Shown here in pieces: positions 1 through 9,548 of a stretch of DNA of 34,258 nucleotides; the first letter of the stretch is position 1; each line of letters opens with the position of its first letter. The stretch is taken from positions 2,643 through 36,900 of the forward strand of contig NZHP01000035.1 in assembly GCA_002691465.1 (NCBI GenBank). The letters are read 5' to 3'. The DNA comes from Gammaproteobacteria bacterium (lineage in GTDB: Bacteria; Pseudomonadota; Gammaproteobacteria; Steroidobacterales; UBA11654). A model generated the notes under the pieces. That model was given only the letters and a program-made list of their open reading frames with translations, was not told the DNA's origin and did no database searches. The position numbers and the translations under genes were made by a program.

Positions 1-281
1 GACTTGCCGTAATCTTTTTCTAATTCATGAATCTTTTTGTTATGGCCACTTCCAACCTGTCCTCCGTTTCGTCCTGAGGCTCCCCATGCCAATTTATTTG
101 CTTCTAAAATCGTGACATCGTAACCTCTTTCAGAAAGGTTGAGCGCGGTTAAAAGACCGGTGTAGCCTGCGCCTATCACACATACATCTGCTGCATGTGA
201 ACCGTTTAATGAGGGTCTTTCTTTGAGATTATTTGCAGTGTGATAGTAGTAAGAGTCTGGATAATCGATGGATTCTTTCAT
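1..281 (-). CDS. puuB: Gamma-glutamylputrescine oxidase-like FAD oxidoreductase (5' part only)
   Basis: Only the first 93 codons are present; the gene runs off the left edge, so the C-terminal part is missing. The N-terminus has the FAD-binding Rossmann motif VIGAGYTGL (residues 35-43), an acidic end of the second strand (TILEA, 57-61) and the WGASGRNGGQ segment (66-75), typical of the DAO-family oxidases that include PuuB/OrdL. Family members oxidise the amine of gamma-glutamylputrescine to the aldehyde. The ATG lies 9 nt after the stop of the aminotransferase gene, so it is probably the last cistron of the puuD-puuA-aminotransferase operon. The FAD oxidoreductase call is safe. The PuuB assignment rests on the neighbours. 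Confidence 0.75.
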   Translation of the reverse strand, partial: MKESIDYPDSYYYHTANNLKERPSLNGSHAADVCVIGAGYTGLLTALNLSERGYDVTILEANKLAWGASGRNGGQVGSGHNKKIHELEKDYGK

Positions 282-290
282 ATCAGTCGA

Positions 291-1655
291 CTATAGCTTT
301 TGGACAGCTTCTTGCGTCTCATCCAAGGTTGTTCTTGCTTTATCTACAAGCTCATCAATTTCCTCATGATTGATTATCAAAGGCGGTGCAATGATCATGC
401 TGTCGCCAACGGCCCTCATGACCAAACCATTTTTAATAGAGATATCTCTGCACAATGAGCCCGTATTGAAATCACTGGGGAACCTGGATCGCTTCACTTT
501 ATCGTTAGTAAGCTCTATTGCTCCCATTAATCCCTTTATCCTAGCCTCTCCAACTATTGGATGGTCTCCTAAGGATAACCATTTGTCCCTTAAATAGGGT
601 GCAATCGAGTGTTTTACACTGTCCAAGATATTTTCCTTCTTGATGAGCTCAATATTCTTCAGAGCCACGGCACACGCTGCTGGGTGTCCTGAATAAGTGA
701 ACCCATGAGCAAACTCACCTCCTTCTTCAATTATGGTGCCTGCTACACGATCGCTGACCAAAACTCCGCCCAGTGGTAAATATCCTGATGTGACTCCTTT
801 GGCAAATGGAATCATGTCTGGTTTTATTTTATAGAAGGTCGACCCGAACCACTCTCCTAGCCTTCCAAATCCTGTAATCACTTCATCGGCAATTAATAGA
901 ATTCCATAGCGATCGCATATTTTCTGAACCTCTGGCCAATAGCTGTCTGGCGGAATAATTACGCCGCCAGCGCCTTGAATAGGCTCTGCAATAAATGCAG
1001 CTACATTTTCAACTCCGTGTTCCTCAATTGCTCTTTCGAGATCTCTGGCAACATTTACGCCGAATTCATCGGGATCGAGATCGCCTCCCTCTCCATACCA
1101 ATATGGTTGTTGGATATGGTCGATTCCTGGAATGGGCAAGCCTCCCTGTTGATGCATTCCAGTCATTCCTCCTAAACTTGCTCCAGCTACAGTACTTCCG
1201 TGATATGCATTATTCCTTCCAAGGATAATTTGTTTGTTTGGATGACCCAGTAGACTCCAGTAATATCTAACCATTCTTAAGACGGTGTCATTCGACTCCG
1301 AACCAGAACCGGTAAAGAAAACATGATTTAAATGATCTGGTGCAAGCTCACCAATGACTCTGCTGAGTTCAATCGCAGGCGGATGCGTGCACTGAAAGAA
1401 ATTATTGTAGTATGGCAACTCTTGCATCTGCTCGTAAGCAGCCTTAGATAGTTCGTCTCTGCCGTAACCCAGGTTGACATTCCATAAACCTGACATGCCA
1501 TCTAAGATCTGGTTACCCTGTGCATCCCAAATATAAACTCCATCGCCTTTTGTGATTACTCTGGTGCCCTTTTCAGCTAGCTCACCATGATCAGTAAATG
1601 GATGAAGGTGATGCTCACTATCAAGCTTTTGCCAATTCTTTAATTCTTTATTCAT
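291..1655 (-). CDS. spuC: Class III aminotransferase, putrescine--pyruvate aminotransferase type
   Basis: A 454-residue PLP enzyme of aminotransferase class III, full length for the family. Visible landmarks are the phosphate-binding GSGSES (116-121), the PLP-ring motif [12 protein letters not shown] (254-265, with D257) and the Schiff-base lysine K286 in FAKGVTSGY. The N-terminal [19 protein letters not shown] block is characteristic of the SpuC/omega-amine:pyruvate branch. It would move an amino group from putrescine, or possibly a related amine or GABA, to pyruvate. It sits 2 nt downstream of puuA and 9 nt upstream of the puuB-like gene, which supports a polyamine role. Exact donor preference (putrescine versus GABA, as for PuuE) cannot be read from sequence. 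Confidence 0.85.
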   Translation of the reverse strand: MNKELKNWQKLDSEHHLHPFTDHGELAEKGTRVITKGDGVYIWDAQGNQILDGMSGLWNVNLGYGRDELSKAAYEQMQELPYYNNFFQCTHPPAIELSRVIGELAPDHLNHVFFTGSGSESNDTVLRMVRYYWSLLGHPNKQIILGRNNAYHGSTVAGASLGGMTGMHQQGGLPIPGIDHIQQPYWYGEGGDLDPDEFGVNVARDLERAIEEHGVENVAAFIAEPIQGAGGVIIPPDSYWPEVQKICDRYGILLIADEVITGFGRLGEWFGSTFYKIKPDMIPFAKGVTSGYLPLGGVLVSDRVAGTIIEEGGEFAHGFTYSGHPAACAVALKNIELIKKENILDSVKHSIAPYLRDKWLSLGDHPIVGEARIKGLMGAIELTNDKVKRSRFPSDFNTGSLCRDISIKNGLVMRAVGDSMIIAPPLIINHEEIDELVDKARTTLDETQEAVQKL

Positions 1656-1657
1656 AT

Positions 1658-2992
1658 TTAAACGCTCAAGAGAAGATTCTCTCTTTCCCAGGGGCTGATT
1701 ACCTGAAAGTACTCATTATACTCATCCTCTTTCATTGCGACATATATTTGGGAGAACCTATTGCCCATCAATGCGGGCATCGTTTCACTCTCTCTTAAAA
1801 TATCAATGGCTGTTGAAAGATTCTTTGGCAGGTTAAATTGCATATTTGATGCATTTGAGTCCTCAGGCGTAGTTGGCTGAAGAGATTTCTGGATCCCCAA
1901 ATAGCCGCAAGCAAGTGTAGAGGCAATTGATAAATATGGATTAACATCTGCTCCACCGATCCTAAACTCAACCCTTTTATTCTCTGGCGATGAAGTCGGG
2001 ACTCTTAGTCCAGTCGTTCTATTGTCATAACCCCAACATAAGTTAATCGGTGCATTTTGGAATCGTTGAAACCTTCGATATGAATTCACATAAGGCGCAT
2101 TAAATAATATTGACTCGGGAGTGAACTGCTGAAGACCTGCTATAAAACCTCTAAATGTATCTGTTTCATCTTGTGAGTTTGAAAAAACATTTTTCCCTGA
2201 ATCGCCATCAACGAGTGAAATATGCCAATGCATTGCACTGCCTGGCTGATCTTCTAATGGTTTTGCCAAGAAAGTTGCGTATATTCCGTGCTGCATTGCT
2301 GCTTCCCTAATCAGTCTCTTGAAAATCATCACCTGATCACAAATCATTAATGGATCATCATGCTCAAAATTGATCTCCAGTTGAGCGGTTCCCATTTCAT
2401 GCTCTAAAGTATCTATTTTTACATTCATAGCATCTGAGTAAGAGTGAATCTGATCGATGATTGGTTCAAATTCATCCAATGCATCCAAACTAAAGGGCCT
2501 TCTGACTGTTTCTTGTCGTCCAGAACGTCCGATTGGTGTCTGGAGCACCTGATTTGGATCGGTGTTTCTCTGAACAAGATAAAACTCTAGTTCAGGAGCA
2601 ACAACAGGTCTCATGCCGCTATCTCTATATAGTTGGAGAATATTCTTAAGTACTTGCCTAGGCGAGATGTCAACATTCGAGCCATCCTCATAGAAGCAAT
2701 CATTCACAACTGTGGCTGTAGGGTCCTTCATCCATGGCAGAAGTTTTAAGGTCGTCAGATCGGGTCTTATAAGAATGTCTCTATCTGCGGGGTTGATATA
2801 ACCATCGGGGAGGAATTTTCCTGTGACAGATTGAGTAAATACAGATTCTGGCAACCTGATTACTGATCCCGAAGTAAATTTTTCAACCGGAATGAGCTTG
2901 CCTCGAGCTGTGCCTGCCATATCAGGAACTATGGTTTCAACTTCTTGGATATTATTTTCAGTCAGCCAATTTTGTATGTCTTTATCTTCCAT
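1658..2992 (-). CDS. puuA: Gamma-glutamylputrescine synthetase (glutamine synthetase family)
   Basis: A 444-residue glutamine-synthetase-family ligase. PuuA joins glutamate to putrescine using ATP, the first step of the Puu pathway. It shows the N-terminal beta-grasp segment ([18 protein letters not shown], 18-35), the metal-binding ELEFY (134-138) and the later AMHWHISL and [10 protein letters not shown] segments of the GS core. The open frame continues 56 codons upstream, but that extension reads antisense-like sequence inside puuD. The ATG at 2990-2992 gives the normal family N-terminus and has AGGAG/AAAGG-like sequence just upstream. It overlaps the end of puuD by 11 nt, implying translational coupling in one operon. 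Confidence 0.87.
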   Translation of the reverse strand: MEDKDIQNWLTENNIQEVETIVPDMAGTARGKLIPVEKFTSGSVIRLPESVFTQSVTGKFLPDGYINPADRDILIRPDLTTLKLLPWMKDPTATVVNDCFYEDGSNVDISPRQVLKNILQLYRDSGMRPVVAPELEFYLVQRNTDPNQVLQTPIGRSGRQETVRRPFSLDALDEFEPIIDQIHSYSDAMNVKIDTLEHEMGTAQLEINFEHDDPLMICDQVMIFKRLIREAAMQHGIYATFLAKPLEDQPGSAMHWHISLVDGDSGKNVFSNSQDETDTFRGFIAGLQQFTPESILFNAPYVNSYRRFQRFQNAPINLCWGYDNRTTGLRVPTSSPENKRVEFRIGGADVNPYLSIASTLACGYLGIQKSLQPTTPEDSNASNMQFNLPKNLSTAIDILRESETMPALMGNRFSQIYVAMKEDEYNEYFQVISPWERENLLLSV

Positions 2993-3743
2993 GCCTTTCT
3001 GAATACTCCTGACATGAGGTGCCAAACGCCTCGAATATTTTTCTTGAAACAGCACTTTTCTCCGGTTTCCATTCCGGGTGCCATTGGACGGATAAATTAA
3101 ATCCTGCTGCATCTCTAATGGTAAATGCTTCAACCAACCCCCCGTGGGAAAGTGCCTCAATATTTAAGCCTTGGCCTAGCTGCTTTACGCCTTGGCCATG
3201 GAGAGAATTAACCTCGGCTTCAAGAAGACCGGTTAATTGATTTAAATATCCCCCCTCCTCAAAAGATACGCTATGACTGATGTCATATTGATCCTCTATG
3301 GATGCATTGCGATCAAAGTCATGTCCCTTGAAATCAGATTCATTTTCAAGTGATTGATACAGTGAGCCTCCAAAAATAACATTCATTTCCTGAAATCCTC
3401 GACAAATTGCAAGGATTGGTAATTCCATATCTATAATTTTCTTAATTGCTCTAAAAACATATTCATCACGAGATGGGTCAATCAACATTTCAGAATCATT
3501 GATCTTATCGCTATATCTATCAGGGTGCACATTCGATAAGCTGCCCGTTAGTAAGAATCCATCAAGGCGATTCAAGATTGATCTCATTGAAGACAGGTCA
3601 TCGCTTGGAATGAGTACAGAGGTTACATCGGAGTACTCATGGATCGCTTTAATATATTTCTCTCCCACAACATGAAAAGGGTGTCGTTCAATTTCTTTAC
3701 GACAACAAACAATACCGACCAGTGGCTTATTAGAGTTGGGCAT
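2982..3743 (-). CDS. puuD: Gamma-glutamyl-GABA hydrolase (class I glutamine amidotransferase fold)
   Basis: A 253-residue peptidase-C26/GATase-like protein. PuuD hydrolyses gamma-glutamyl-GABA to glutamate and GABA. The nucleophile elbow is AICRGFQEMN with C114, and the rest of the triad is H222 and E224 in VQWHPEW. NSLHGQGV (179-186) is the usual family loop. It is the first gene of the minus-strand operon that continues through puuA, the aminotransferase and the puuB-like gene. No clear Shine-Dalgarno sequence is visible before the ATG. A short inverted repeat lies about 20 nt upstream. The PuuC aldehyde dehydrogenase needed for the full pathway is not in the window. Confidence 0.87.
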   Translation of the reverse strand: MPNSNKPLVGIVCCRKEIERHPFHVVGEKYIKAIHEYSDVTSVLIPSDDLSSMRSILNRLDGFLLTGSLSNVHPDRYSDKINDSEMLIDPSRDEYVFRAIKKIIDMELPILAICRGFQEMNVIFGGSLYQSLENESDFKGHDFDRNASIEDQYDISHSVSFEEGGYLNQLTGLLEAEVNSLHGQGVKQLGQGLNIEALSHGGLVEAFTIRDAAGFNLSVQWHPEWKPEKSAVSRKIFEAFGTSCQEYSERHGR

Positions 3744-3763
3744 ATAATTTTTTTGTAATATTA

Positions 3764-3778
3764 AGTACTGATTGTACT
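3764..3778. promoter_or_regulatory. Short inverted repeat upstream of puuD
   Basis: Perfect 5-bp arms AGTAC and GTACT with a 5-nt centre lie 20 nt before the puuD start codon and 2 nt after the stop of the RND permease gene. It could be an operator for a polyamine-responsive repressor or a weak RNA hairpin. It is not followed by a U-run, so it is not a convincing terminator. Arms this short can occur by chance. Confidence 0.25.
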
Positions 3779-3780
3779 AA

Positions 3781-6700
3781 TTATGAGGTCTTTTGAGTAA
3801 GTCTTAATTTAAGTCTAAGGTTGTATTTTCCCTCACGCACATCATTGACAAAGCAAATAAGTGCTGGGACAAAGACAAGAACGAGATAAGGCACGAAAAG
3901 CATTCCAAAAATAAATGTGATCGCGAGTGGCTGAATGAGTCTTGCCTGAAGACTGCCTTCAAAAATTATTGGCGTCAAACCAACAATAGTGGTTATTGTG
4001 GTTATAAGAACTGGTCTGAATCTCTCCCTAATGGCCTCGTTGATTGCACGAATTAGAATGTATCCATCACTTTGGAATTCTTTGATTGCTCTTACAAGAA
4101 TGATCGAGTCATTGACCAATACTCCTGTCAGCCCAAAGAAAGCCAATAAACTAAACATGCTCAGGTTAAAGCCCAACACAAGGTGACCCAATATTGCCCC
4201 AATTAATCCAAATGGAACAACTGCCAATATTAGGAAAGGAGTCGTATAACTCGAGAAAACCCAAGCAAGAATAATAAATATGGAGGCAAATGTAATGATC
4301 AGGGCCAATCTCAACCCAGAAAACGCTTCAGCTTGCTCGAGGGCTTTTCCATCGTAGACCAATCGCACTCCATAATCTCTCTCAATAAGAGGCTCGATAT
4401 CAGTTCTAACAGCCTGTAGGACAATATTGGTTGTTGTAACGGTTGGGTCAACGTCACCAGTAACAGCAACTTGTCTCACCCCGTCTTTCTTTCTTATTTT
4501 GGTAAAACCAAGCCTTTTCTTAAGATTTACTACTTCTGAGAGAACAACGCTTCCTCCATCCGGAGCAGTTAAATAAATGTCTCTGATTGTCTGATTCTCG
4601 GTCTCGCCTGCTGGTAACTTAACTCTAACAATCACTTCTTCTGTGTCTTGAGAAAAACGTTGCGCAACAGAGCCTGAAAATGAGTTTCTAACTTGTCTAG
4701 CTACTTCTTCTGCAGTGAAACCTATTGCTTCACCTTCTGGCTTAATTTCCAGAAGTATTTCTTCCTTGCCATAAGGCAAATCATCTTCCAGTGCTATAAG
4801 TCCAGGTAGAACTCTCATTTCATTTCTCAGAGCAAGCGCTGCTTTTTTCATTTGAGAAAGATTGTCTCCAATGACACGGATATCAATATCCCTTCCAGGA
4901 GGTCCTCCAACAGAGTCCTCAAAAATCACAAAGTTCTCAATACCAGACATTATGCGAGTTTCAGCTTCCCAAGCTTCAATGAATTCTCGGTTCCTTATGA
5001 GTCTTACATCACCTGAAACAAGTTCAGCCACGAATGATCCAATGTGCCCACCAGATACGTCACTAGAAAAGGACCCTTTTCCTGTGTAACTGACTCCGAT
5101 GTTACCAACGCCGTAGTTGACGAGACTTCCTTTCTGACCTGTTAGCTTTTCTTCTACAGAATAGAGTGCTCTTCCAATCTCATTGACCATCTCTTCTGTT
5201 CTTTCCTCAGATGTGCCTGGGGAAAAAGAAAAATTCGCAAGTAGAATATCGCTTTCAGGAGTATCAAAAAACTCAAAGTTAACCCTGCCAGTTGATAACA
5301 GAGTGAGAGAGACTAGCAACATACAAATTGTGGCTGTAATCGTGAAGCCCTTTTTTGTATAAGTCTTTTCGATAATAGGGAGTACCCTATCATCTCTAAA
5401 TCGGTTGAAATATATATCAAATTTTCTCGGTTTATTTTCGCCTTCCGAGACTTTTTTGAGAGACGAGCGAAGATGATGTGGAAGGATTAAAAAACACTCA
5501 ACCAAGCTTGCTATTATGACGAGCGACAAAGTGATTGGAACAGCTGAAATAATGTTTCCAACATCGTTTTGTATAAGCAAAATAGGAAGGAATGCTGCCA
5601 CAGTAGTAAGCATTGCGGCAAGCACAGGCGGAAACATTCTCTGTGCGCCTAGGCGAGCAGCCTCTTTGTAATTCATTCCTCTTCTATGAAGAGTGGTCGT
5701 ATGTTCAGAAACAACAATCGCGTCATCGACCACAATGCCGATACCCATAATCAAAGCAAACATGCTGATCATATCCAGGGATAAGCCCATTTGACTCATT
5801 GCACCCAGGGCAGCCATGAATGCAACTGGTATTCCAGCAGCAACCCAAATTGCAACACGCCCATTCAGGAAAACGAATAACACTAAAAGAACAAGGATCA
5901 ATCCTGTCCCTCCATTCTCAAGTATCATGTTAATTCTTTGTCTAACTTGATCAGAGAAAACGTCGTAGACAACAATCTCGAGAGATGCGGGATAAAGGCT
6001 AGCAACTTGGGTCATATACTTCTCGACAGCTTCCTGCGATACGAGAGAGTCTGCGCCTCTGGTCCTATAGACTTTCAAACCAATTGAAGGACCTTCTGAA
6101 TTTACCCTATAGTTGGAGTTGACTCTGAAAGTTTCATAAACATTTGCGATGTCACTGAGATAAACTTTTTCTCCAGAAGATTTTGAGACAACCTCAATGT
6201 CTCGAAGCTCATTTGGGCTTCTAGCGAGACGATCGCTCCTTATTTGTCTTGATACACCTCCGCTGTTTATACTACCTGACGGAAGATCTATGCTTGATGA
6301 TGAAAGCTCTGATGAGACTTGGCCAAGAGTAAGATCCAATTCTCTGAGGTTGTCCGAAGAAATTTCCACCCATATTTCACTGTCTCTAACGCCCTGAAAC
6401 TCGACATTAGCAAGTCCTAAGCTTATGAGATCATCTCGGATTTGTCTGGCATAAAATTTAAGAGTCTTCTCAGAAAATGGTCCTGAAATATCAATTGCGC
6501 AGACTTCGTCTCTTTGAAGAACCTGAGTAACAATTGGTTTTTCTATGTCCTGAGGGAATGTTGTGATTCTAGAAACAGCTGACTGAACATCGGTCAAAGC
6601 TTTGGTCATGCTCACGCTTTCTTTAAACGATATATACATTTTAGCCCTGCCCTCAAAGGCAGTTGAATTGACTTCTTTGACGCCGTTTATAAATCTTACT

Positions 6701-6975
6701 TCGGGCTCAACGGCATTGATGATATTGCTCTCAATGTCTTCTGCGCTTGCACCTTGCCACTCAACATCAACACTTACAAGCTCGAGTCCAAAATCGGGCA
6801 TAAGCTGTCTTTTGAGTTGTGTAATCCCAAATGCACCATAGAGAATGAGTATGGCCATGAGTAAGTTGGCAGCAACTTTATGACGACTAAAGAAAGCAAT
6901 GATTCCGCTATCCGGTTGCATTGTATCCCGCGGATTAATCGGCCTATTTTTTTGGCTGTAATTTTTAAATACCAT
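3781..6975 (-). CDS. RND efflux permease, HAE1/AcrB family
   Basis: A 1064-residue inner-membrane proton-driven exporter, of full length for the family. An N-terminal membrane helix (about 31-49) is followed by a large periplasmic loop. The central helices carry the proton-relay pair in GIGIVVDDAIVVSEH, and a second bundle has the matching GVLVNDSIILVRA segment. The usual internal duplication is clear. It would work with the adaptor encoded immediately upstream; the stop of that gene and this ATG share one base (TGATG), so they are translationally coupled. No TolC-like outer-membrane partner is in the window, so a channel encoded elsewhere is presumed. Met19 is an alternative start. Substrate unknown. 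Confidence 0.9.
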   Translation of the reverse strand: MVFKNYSQKNRPINPRDTMQPDSGIIAFFSRHKVAANLLMAILILYGAFGITQLKRQLMPDFGLELVSVDVEWQGASAEDIESNIINAVEPEVRFINGVKEVNSTAFEGRAKMYISFKESVSMTKALTDVQSAVSRITTFPQDIEKPIVTQVLQRDEVCAIDISGPFSEKTLKFYARQIRDDLISLGLANVEFQGVRDSEIWVEISSDNLRELDLTLGQVSSELSSSSIDLPSGSINSGGVSRQIRSDRLARSPNELRDIEVVSKSSGEKVYLSDIANVYETFRVNSNYRVNSEGPSIGLKVYRTRGADSLVSQEAVEKYMTQVASLYPASLEIVVYDVFSDQVRQRINMILENGGTGLILVLLVLFVFLNGRVAIWVAAGIPVAFMAALGAMSQMGLSLDMISMFALIMGIGIVVDDAIVVSEHTTTLHRRGMNYKEAARLGAQRMFPPVLAAMLTTVAAFLPILLIQNDVGNIISAVPITLSLVIIASLVECFLILPHHLRSSLKKVSEGENKPRKFDIYFNRFRDDRVLPIIEKTYTKKGFTITATICMLLVSLTLLSTGRVNFEFFDTPESDILLANFSFSPGTSEERTEEMVNEIGRALYSVEEKLTGQKGSLVNYGVGNIGVSYTGKGSFSSDVSGGHIGSFVAELVSGDVRLIRNREFIEAWEAETRIMSGIENFVIFEDSVGGPPGRDIDIRVIGDNLSQMKKAALALRNEMRVLPGLIALEDDLPYGKEEILLEIKPEGEAIGFTAEEVARQVRNSFSGSVAQRFSQDTEEVIVRVKLPAGETENQTIRDIYLTAPDGGSVVLSEVVNLKKRLGFTKIRKKDGVRQVAVTGDVDPTVTTTNIVLQAVRTDIEPLIERDYGVRLVYDGKALEQAEAFSGLRLALIITFASIFIILAWVFSSYTTPFLILAVVPFGLIGAILGHLVLGFNLSMFSLLAFFGLTGVLVNDSIILVRAIKEFQSDGYILIRAINEAIRERFRPVLITTITTIVGLTPIIFEGSLQARLIQPLAITFIFGMLFVPYLVLVFVPALICFVNDVREGKYNLRLKLRLTQKTS

Positions 6976-8117
6976 CAGAGAATATCGACTTTAACGCCTT
7001 CACCGGCTTCTCTAAGTTGGTTTGTCACAATTAAGTCGCCATTTTGAATCATTAGTTCCTCAGTCGGCTGAATTAGAACATTCGATTGATCGTATCCAGA
7101 AATCGCTATTCCAACTTTCTTCAGTCTTTGATCTTTAACAATGTATATATATTCATCATTGAAAACTGCTGTCTCTGGAATCCTAATGACTGATATGTAT
7201 GTTTTATCTGGCATTCTCAAACGTACGAATGCTCCTGGTCTAAGAGGTGTTTCCAGCTCTTTATCCATTTCAATAGTTGCAAATATATTCACTCCACCTG
7301 TATTGGATGTGATTTCAGCGCCCACTCTGGAAATCGAGGCATCAAAAACTAAATCTTTCTGTCCTACTGTCCATCTGACCTCTATGGCTCTTCCTAAAAT
7401 TTCACTTTCATCTTCGAGCAGTCTTCCATATTGAGACTTGGAAATCGAAAATCGAACTTCCATGTTTTTAATGTCGATGATCTCTCCAATTTTATCATTG
7501 AAGGTGCTGACTTGTTTGCCGAGAGTAGCCTGTACATCATTTATTACTCCATCAAATGGAGCAAATAACTCGGTGTCTCTTAAATCTTTCTCTGATTCAG
7601 ATAAAACGAGCTCTTGTTGTGTCTTCTCCAATAATGCATTGTCTCTAAATTGCTCAGAGATTGATCCTTGTTTGAATAGCTCATCTGCTCTCTCAAAATC
7701 TCTGGTCATCACATCAAGTTTTGCAGTTTCTTCAGTCACAGAATTTCTATATTCGAAGTCATCAATTCTGAGGAGCAACTCACCTTTTTTTACAACCGCT
7801 CCTTCTTTAAAATTATCTCCAACTTTAATGACCTGACCGCCAACGAGGGCTCTGAGCTCGCTCCTTCTTGATGTAATAACTTCACCAAAAAGAGCTACCG
7901 TGGGTTGAATGTTGCCATATTGGGCTTCGATTACTGAAACGGGCCATGATTTTTCTTGTATTACAAGAATCTCTGGCTCATCTTTTGTGGCCCTTAAAAA
8001 TGATATAACCAAGAAGGTGCCAACCAGTAAAAGCACAATTGGATTCACTCTCTTAATTTTATTTATGTATTCTTTCATGATTCGACTTAGGGATGGGATT
8101 CGTTGATGTATAACCAT
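6975..8117 (-). CDS. RND efflux periplasmic adaptor (HlyD/MFP family)
   Basis: A 380-residue membrane-fusion protein. An N-terminal anchor (about 27-43, PIVLLLVGTFLVISFL) precedes a lipoyl-like half motif (ALVGGQVIKVGDNFKEGAVV), a helical hairpin (about 125-185) and the returning half motif ELFAPFDGVINDVQATLG. Beta-barrel and membrane-proximal domains follow. It bridges the permease encoded directly downstream to an outer-membrane channel. The start is uncertain: the ATG at 8117 and an internal ATG at 8078 (Met14, just before the anchor) both lack a good ribosome binding site. The later start would give a more typical short N-terminus. Confidence 0.88.
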   Translation of the reverse strand: MVIHQRIPSLSRIMKEYINKIKRVNPIVLLLVGTFLVISFLRATKDEPEILVIQEKSWPVSVIEAQYGNIQPTVALFGEVITSRRSELRALVGGQVIKVGDNFKEGAVVKKGELLLRIDDFEYRNSVTEETAKLDVMTRDFERADELFKQGSISEQFRDNALLEKTQQELVLSESEKDLRDTELFAPFDGVINDVQATLGKQVSTFNDKIGEIIDIKNMEVRFSISKSQYGRLLEDESEILGRAIEVRWTVGQKDLVFDASISRVGAEITSNTGGVNIFATIEMDKELETPLRPGAFVRLRMPDKTYISVIRIPETAVFNDEYIYIVKDQRLKKVGIAISGYDQSNVLIQPTEELMIQNGDLIVTNQLREAGEGVKVDIL

Positions 8118-8204
8118 CGGATTCTTTTAAGAATTATTTTAATTTTCGAATGCTAATAGAATTAGTGCTTTCAAAGGATAGACGTTACAAAAAGTTACAT
8201 CAAA

Positions 8205-8612
8205 TCATGATGAAATAATCATAAATTTTGCATTGCACTCTGCAATAACTTTTTCTTCCTCTTTTGTTTTCATAACACCATACATCATTGCCATTCTTGA
8301 TTTGGTTTTTAAATGGTGTCCCTCGAGTATTACTGTTTCCCCTGTATGAAGAGAGTTTTTATAACGAAGATCGCATTTTGCTGTCTGTGCAGGCTTCCCC
8401 TTTAGAAACAGCCAATTTGCCATTACATCATCGAGTAAACTAAAGATGATTCCGCCGTGGGTGGTATCTTGGAAACCTACATGGGTTTTTGCAGGTGTAA
8501 ACTCTGCTCTACAGATATCTTCGTCATCGATAATAAATTTTATTTTCAATCCAATTGGATTTTCTGGGCCACAAACAAAACAATGGTTTGAACTTAAATC
8601 AATCTCGCTCAT
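8205..8612 (-). CDS. PaaI-like hotdog-fold thioesterase
   Basis: A 135-residue single hotdog domain. The N-terminal HCFVCGPENPIGL (10-22) and the HGGIIFSLLDDVM helix segment are the usual signatures of the PaaI/YbgC-type acyl-CoA thioesterase group. Such enzymes hydrolyse acyl- or aryl-CoA thioesters in the cytoplasm. Its ATG overlaps the stop of the upstream metallo-hydrolase gene by 4 nt (ATGA), so the two form an operon. The substrate is not predictable. Confidence 0.75.
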   Translation of the reverse strand: MSEIDLSSNHCFVCGPENPIGLKIKFIIDDEDICRAEFTPAKTHVGFQDTTHGGIIFSLLDDVMANWLFLKGKPAQTAKCDLRYKNSLHTGETVILEGHHLKTKSRMAMMYGVMKTKEEEKVIAECNAKFMIISS

Positions 8613-9511
8613 ATCAAATCGAATCTTCTTGAATTATTCTTGCTGTTGATAACCCCAGCAGTACTTCCAGAAAAATGGGCGGCTAGAACAACGGTATTTG
8701 AATCAGTGAGTTCGTCTACAATCTTCACACGTGTTTCATTTGATAAATCTTTGTCATCACAAAATACTGTCGATATGGATGGACAATCAACCTGAATGGG
8801 GTTGTGAAGAACGTCTCCTGTCAGTATGCCATTCCTATCTTTCGAATTTATCTCTACACAATAGTGTCCGGGACTATGGCCGGGCGTTTTTATAAGATTT
8901 ATTTCCCTACCTAAGTCAGTTGAATCATCGATGATGTTAGCCTGTCCTGATTCCATTATCGGCAATATGCTATCTTGATAAACAAGCTTTGTATATTCAT
9001 CATACGGACTCTTAGATTCTTTTTGCATGCTTGAGAGCTCTTCGCTAGAAAAAAGGTATTTTGCATTTGGGAATGTAGGCACCCAAACTCCATTCTCTAG
9101 TCTAGTATTCCAACCTACATGATCAGCATGTAAGTGGGTACACATGACAATATCTATAGATTCCAACGTTAATCCGAACGATTCTAAATTCCGAAGGTAT
9201 TTGCTGTTTCTGTTATTCCAATGACTCAGAATAGATTCATTTTTCTTGTATATTGGGCCTTGTCCCACTCTGCGCTTGTCATTGCCAATGCACGTATCAA
9301 CCAATATGTTCAGATTTGGTGTTCTAATAAGGAATGAATGCATGCTTAAAAGAATCATTTTGCTCATTGGCTCATAGAATGGATAAATCCAGTCCATATT
9401 CTTTTCAATTATTCCCAAGTCAATTTCTGGAAATGCATTTAGCACAGGAAAACGCTCGATACCGTCTATCACTTTATCAACAGAGAGTTCACCAAAATGC
9501 AGGGTCTTCAT
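8609..9511 (-). CDS. Metallo-beta-lactamase-fold hydrolase
   Basis: A 300-residue MBL-fold enzyme. The dinuclear-metal motif is THLHADHVGW with H126, H128, D130 and H131. Later TPGHSPGHY supplies another His, LTGDVLHNP the bridging Asp, and AAHFSGS the last His. No signal peptide is visible, so it is likely cytoplasmic. The overall pattern resembles lactonase-like or generic MBL hydrolases rather than glyoxalase II or a beta-lactamase. It is co-transcribed with the thioesterase, which hints at a shared thioester or lactone substrate, but this is inference. Confidence 0.75.
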   Translation of the reverse strand: MKTLHFGELSVDKVIDGIERFPVLNAFPEIDLGIIEKNMDWIYPFYEPMSKMILLSMHSFLIRTPNLNILVDTCIGNDKRRVGQGPIYKKNESILSHWNNRNSKYLRNLESFGLTLESIDIVMCTHLHADHVGWNTRLENGVWVPTFPNAKYLFSSEELSSMQKESKSPYDEYTKLVYQDSILPIMESGQANIIDDSTDLGREINLIKTPGHSPGHYCVEINSKDRNGILTGDVLHNPIQVDCPSISTVFCDDKDLSNETRVKIVDELTDSNTVVLAAHFSGSTAGVINSKNNSRRFDLI

Positions 9512-9548
9512 ACAAATAGTGTAGTTTAATTATTTAGGAGGCTTAAGT

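Noticed and set aside
2993-3160. Upstream extension of puuA (56 extra codons)
   Set aside because: It lies within the puuD coding region, has no family similarity, and the ATG at 2992 restores the normal 444-residue length.
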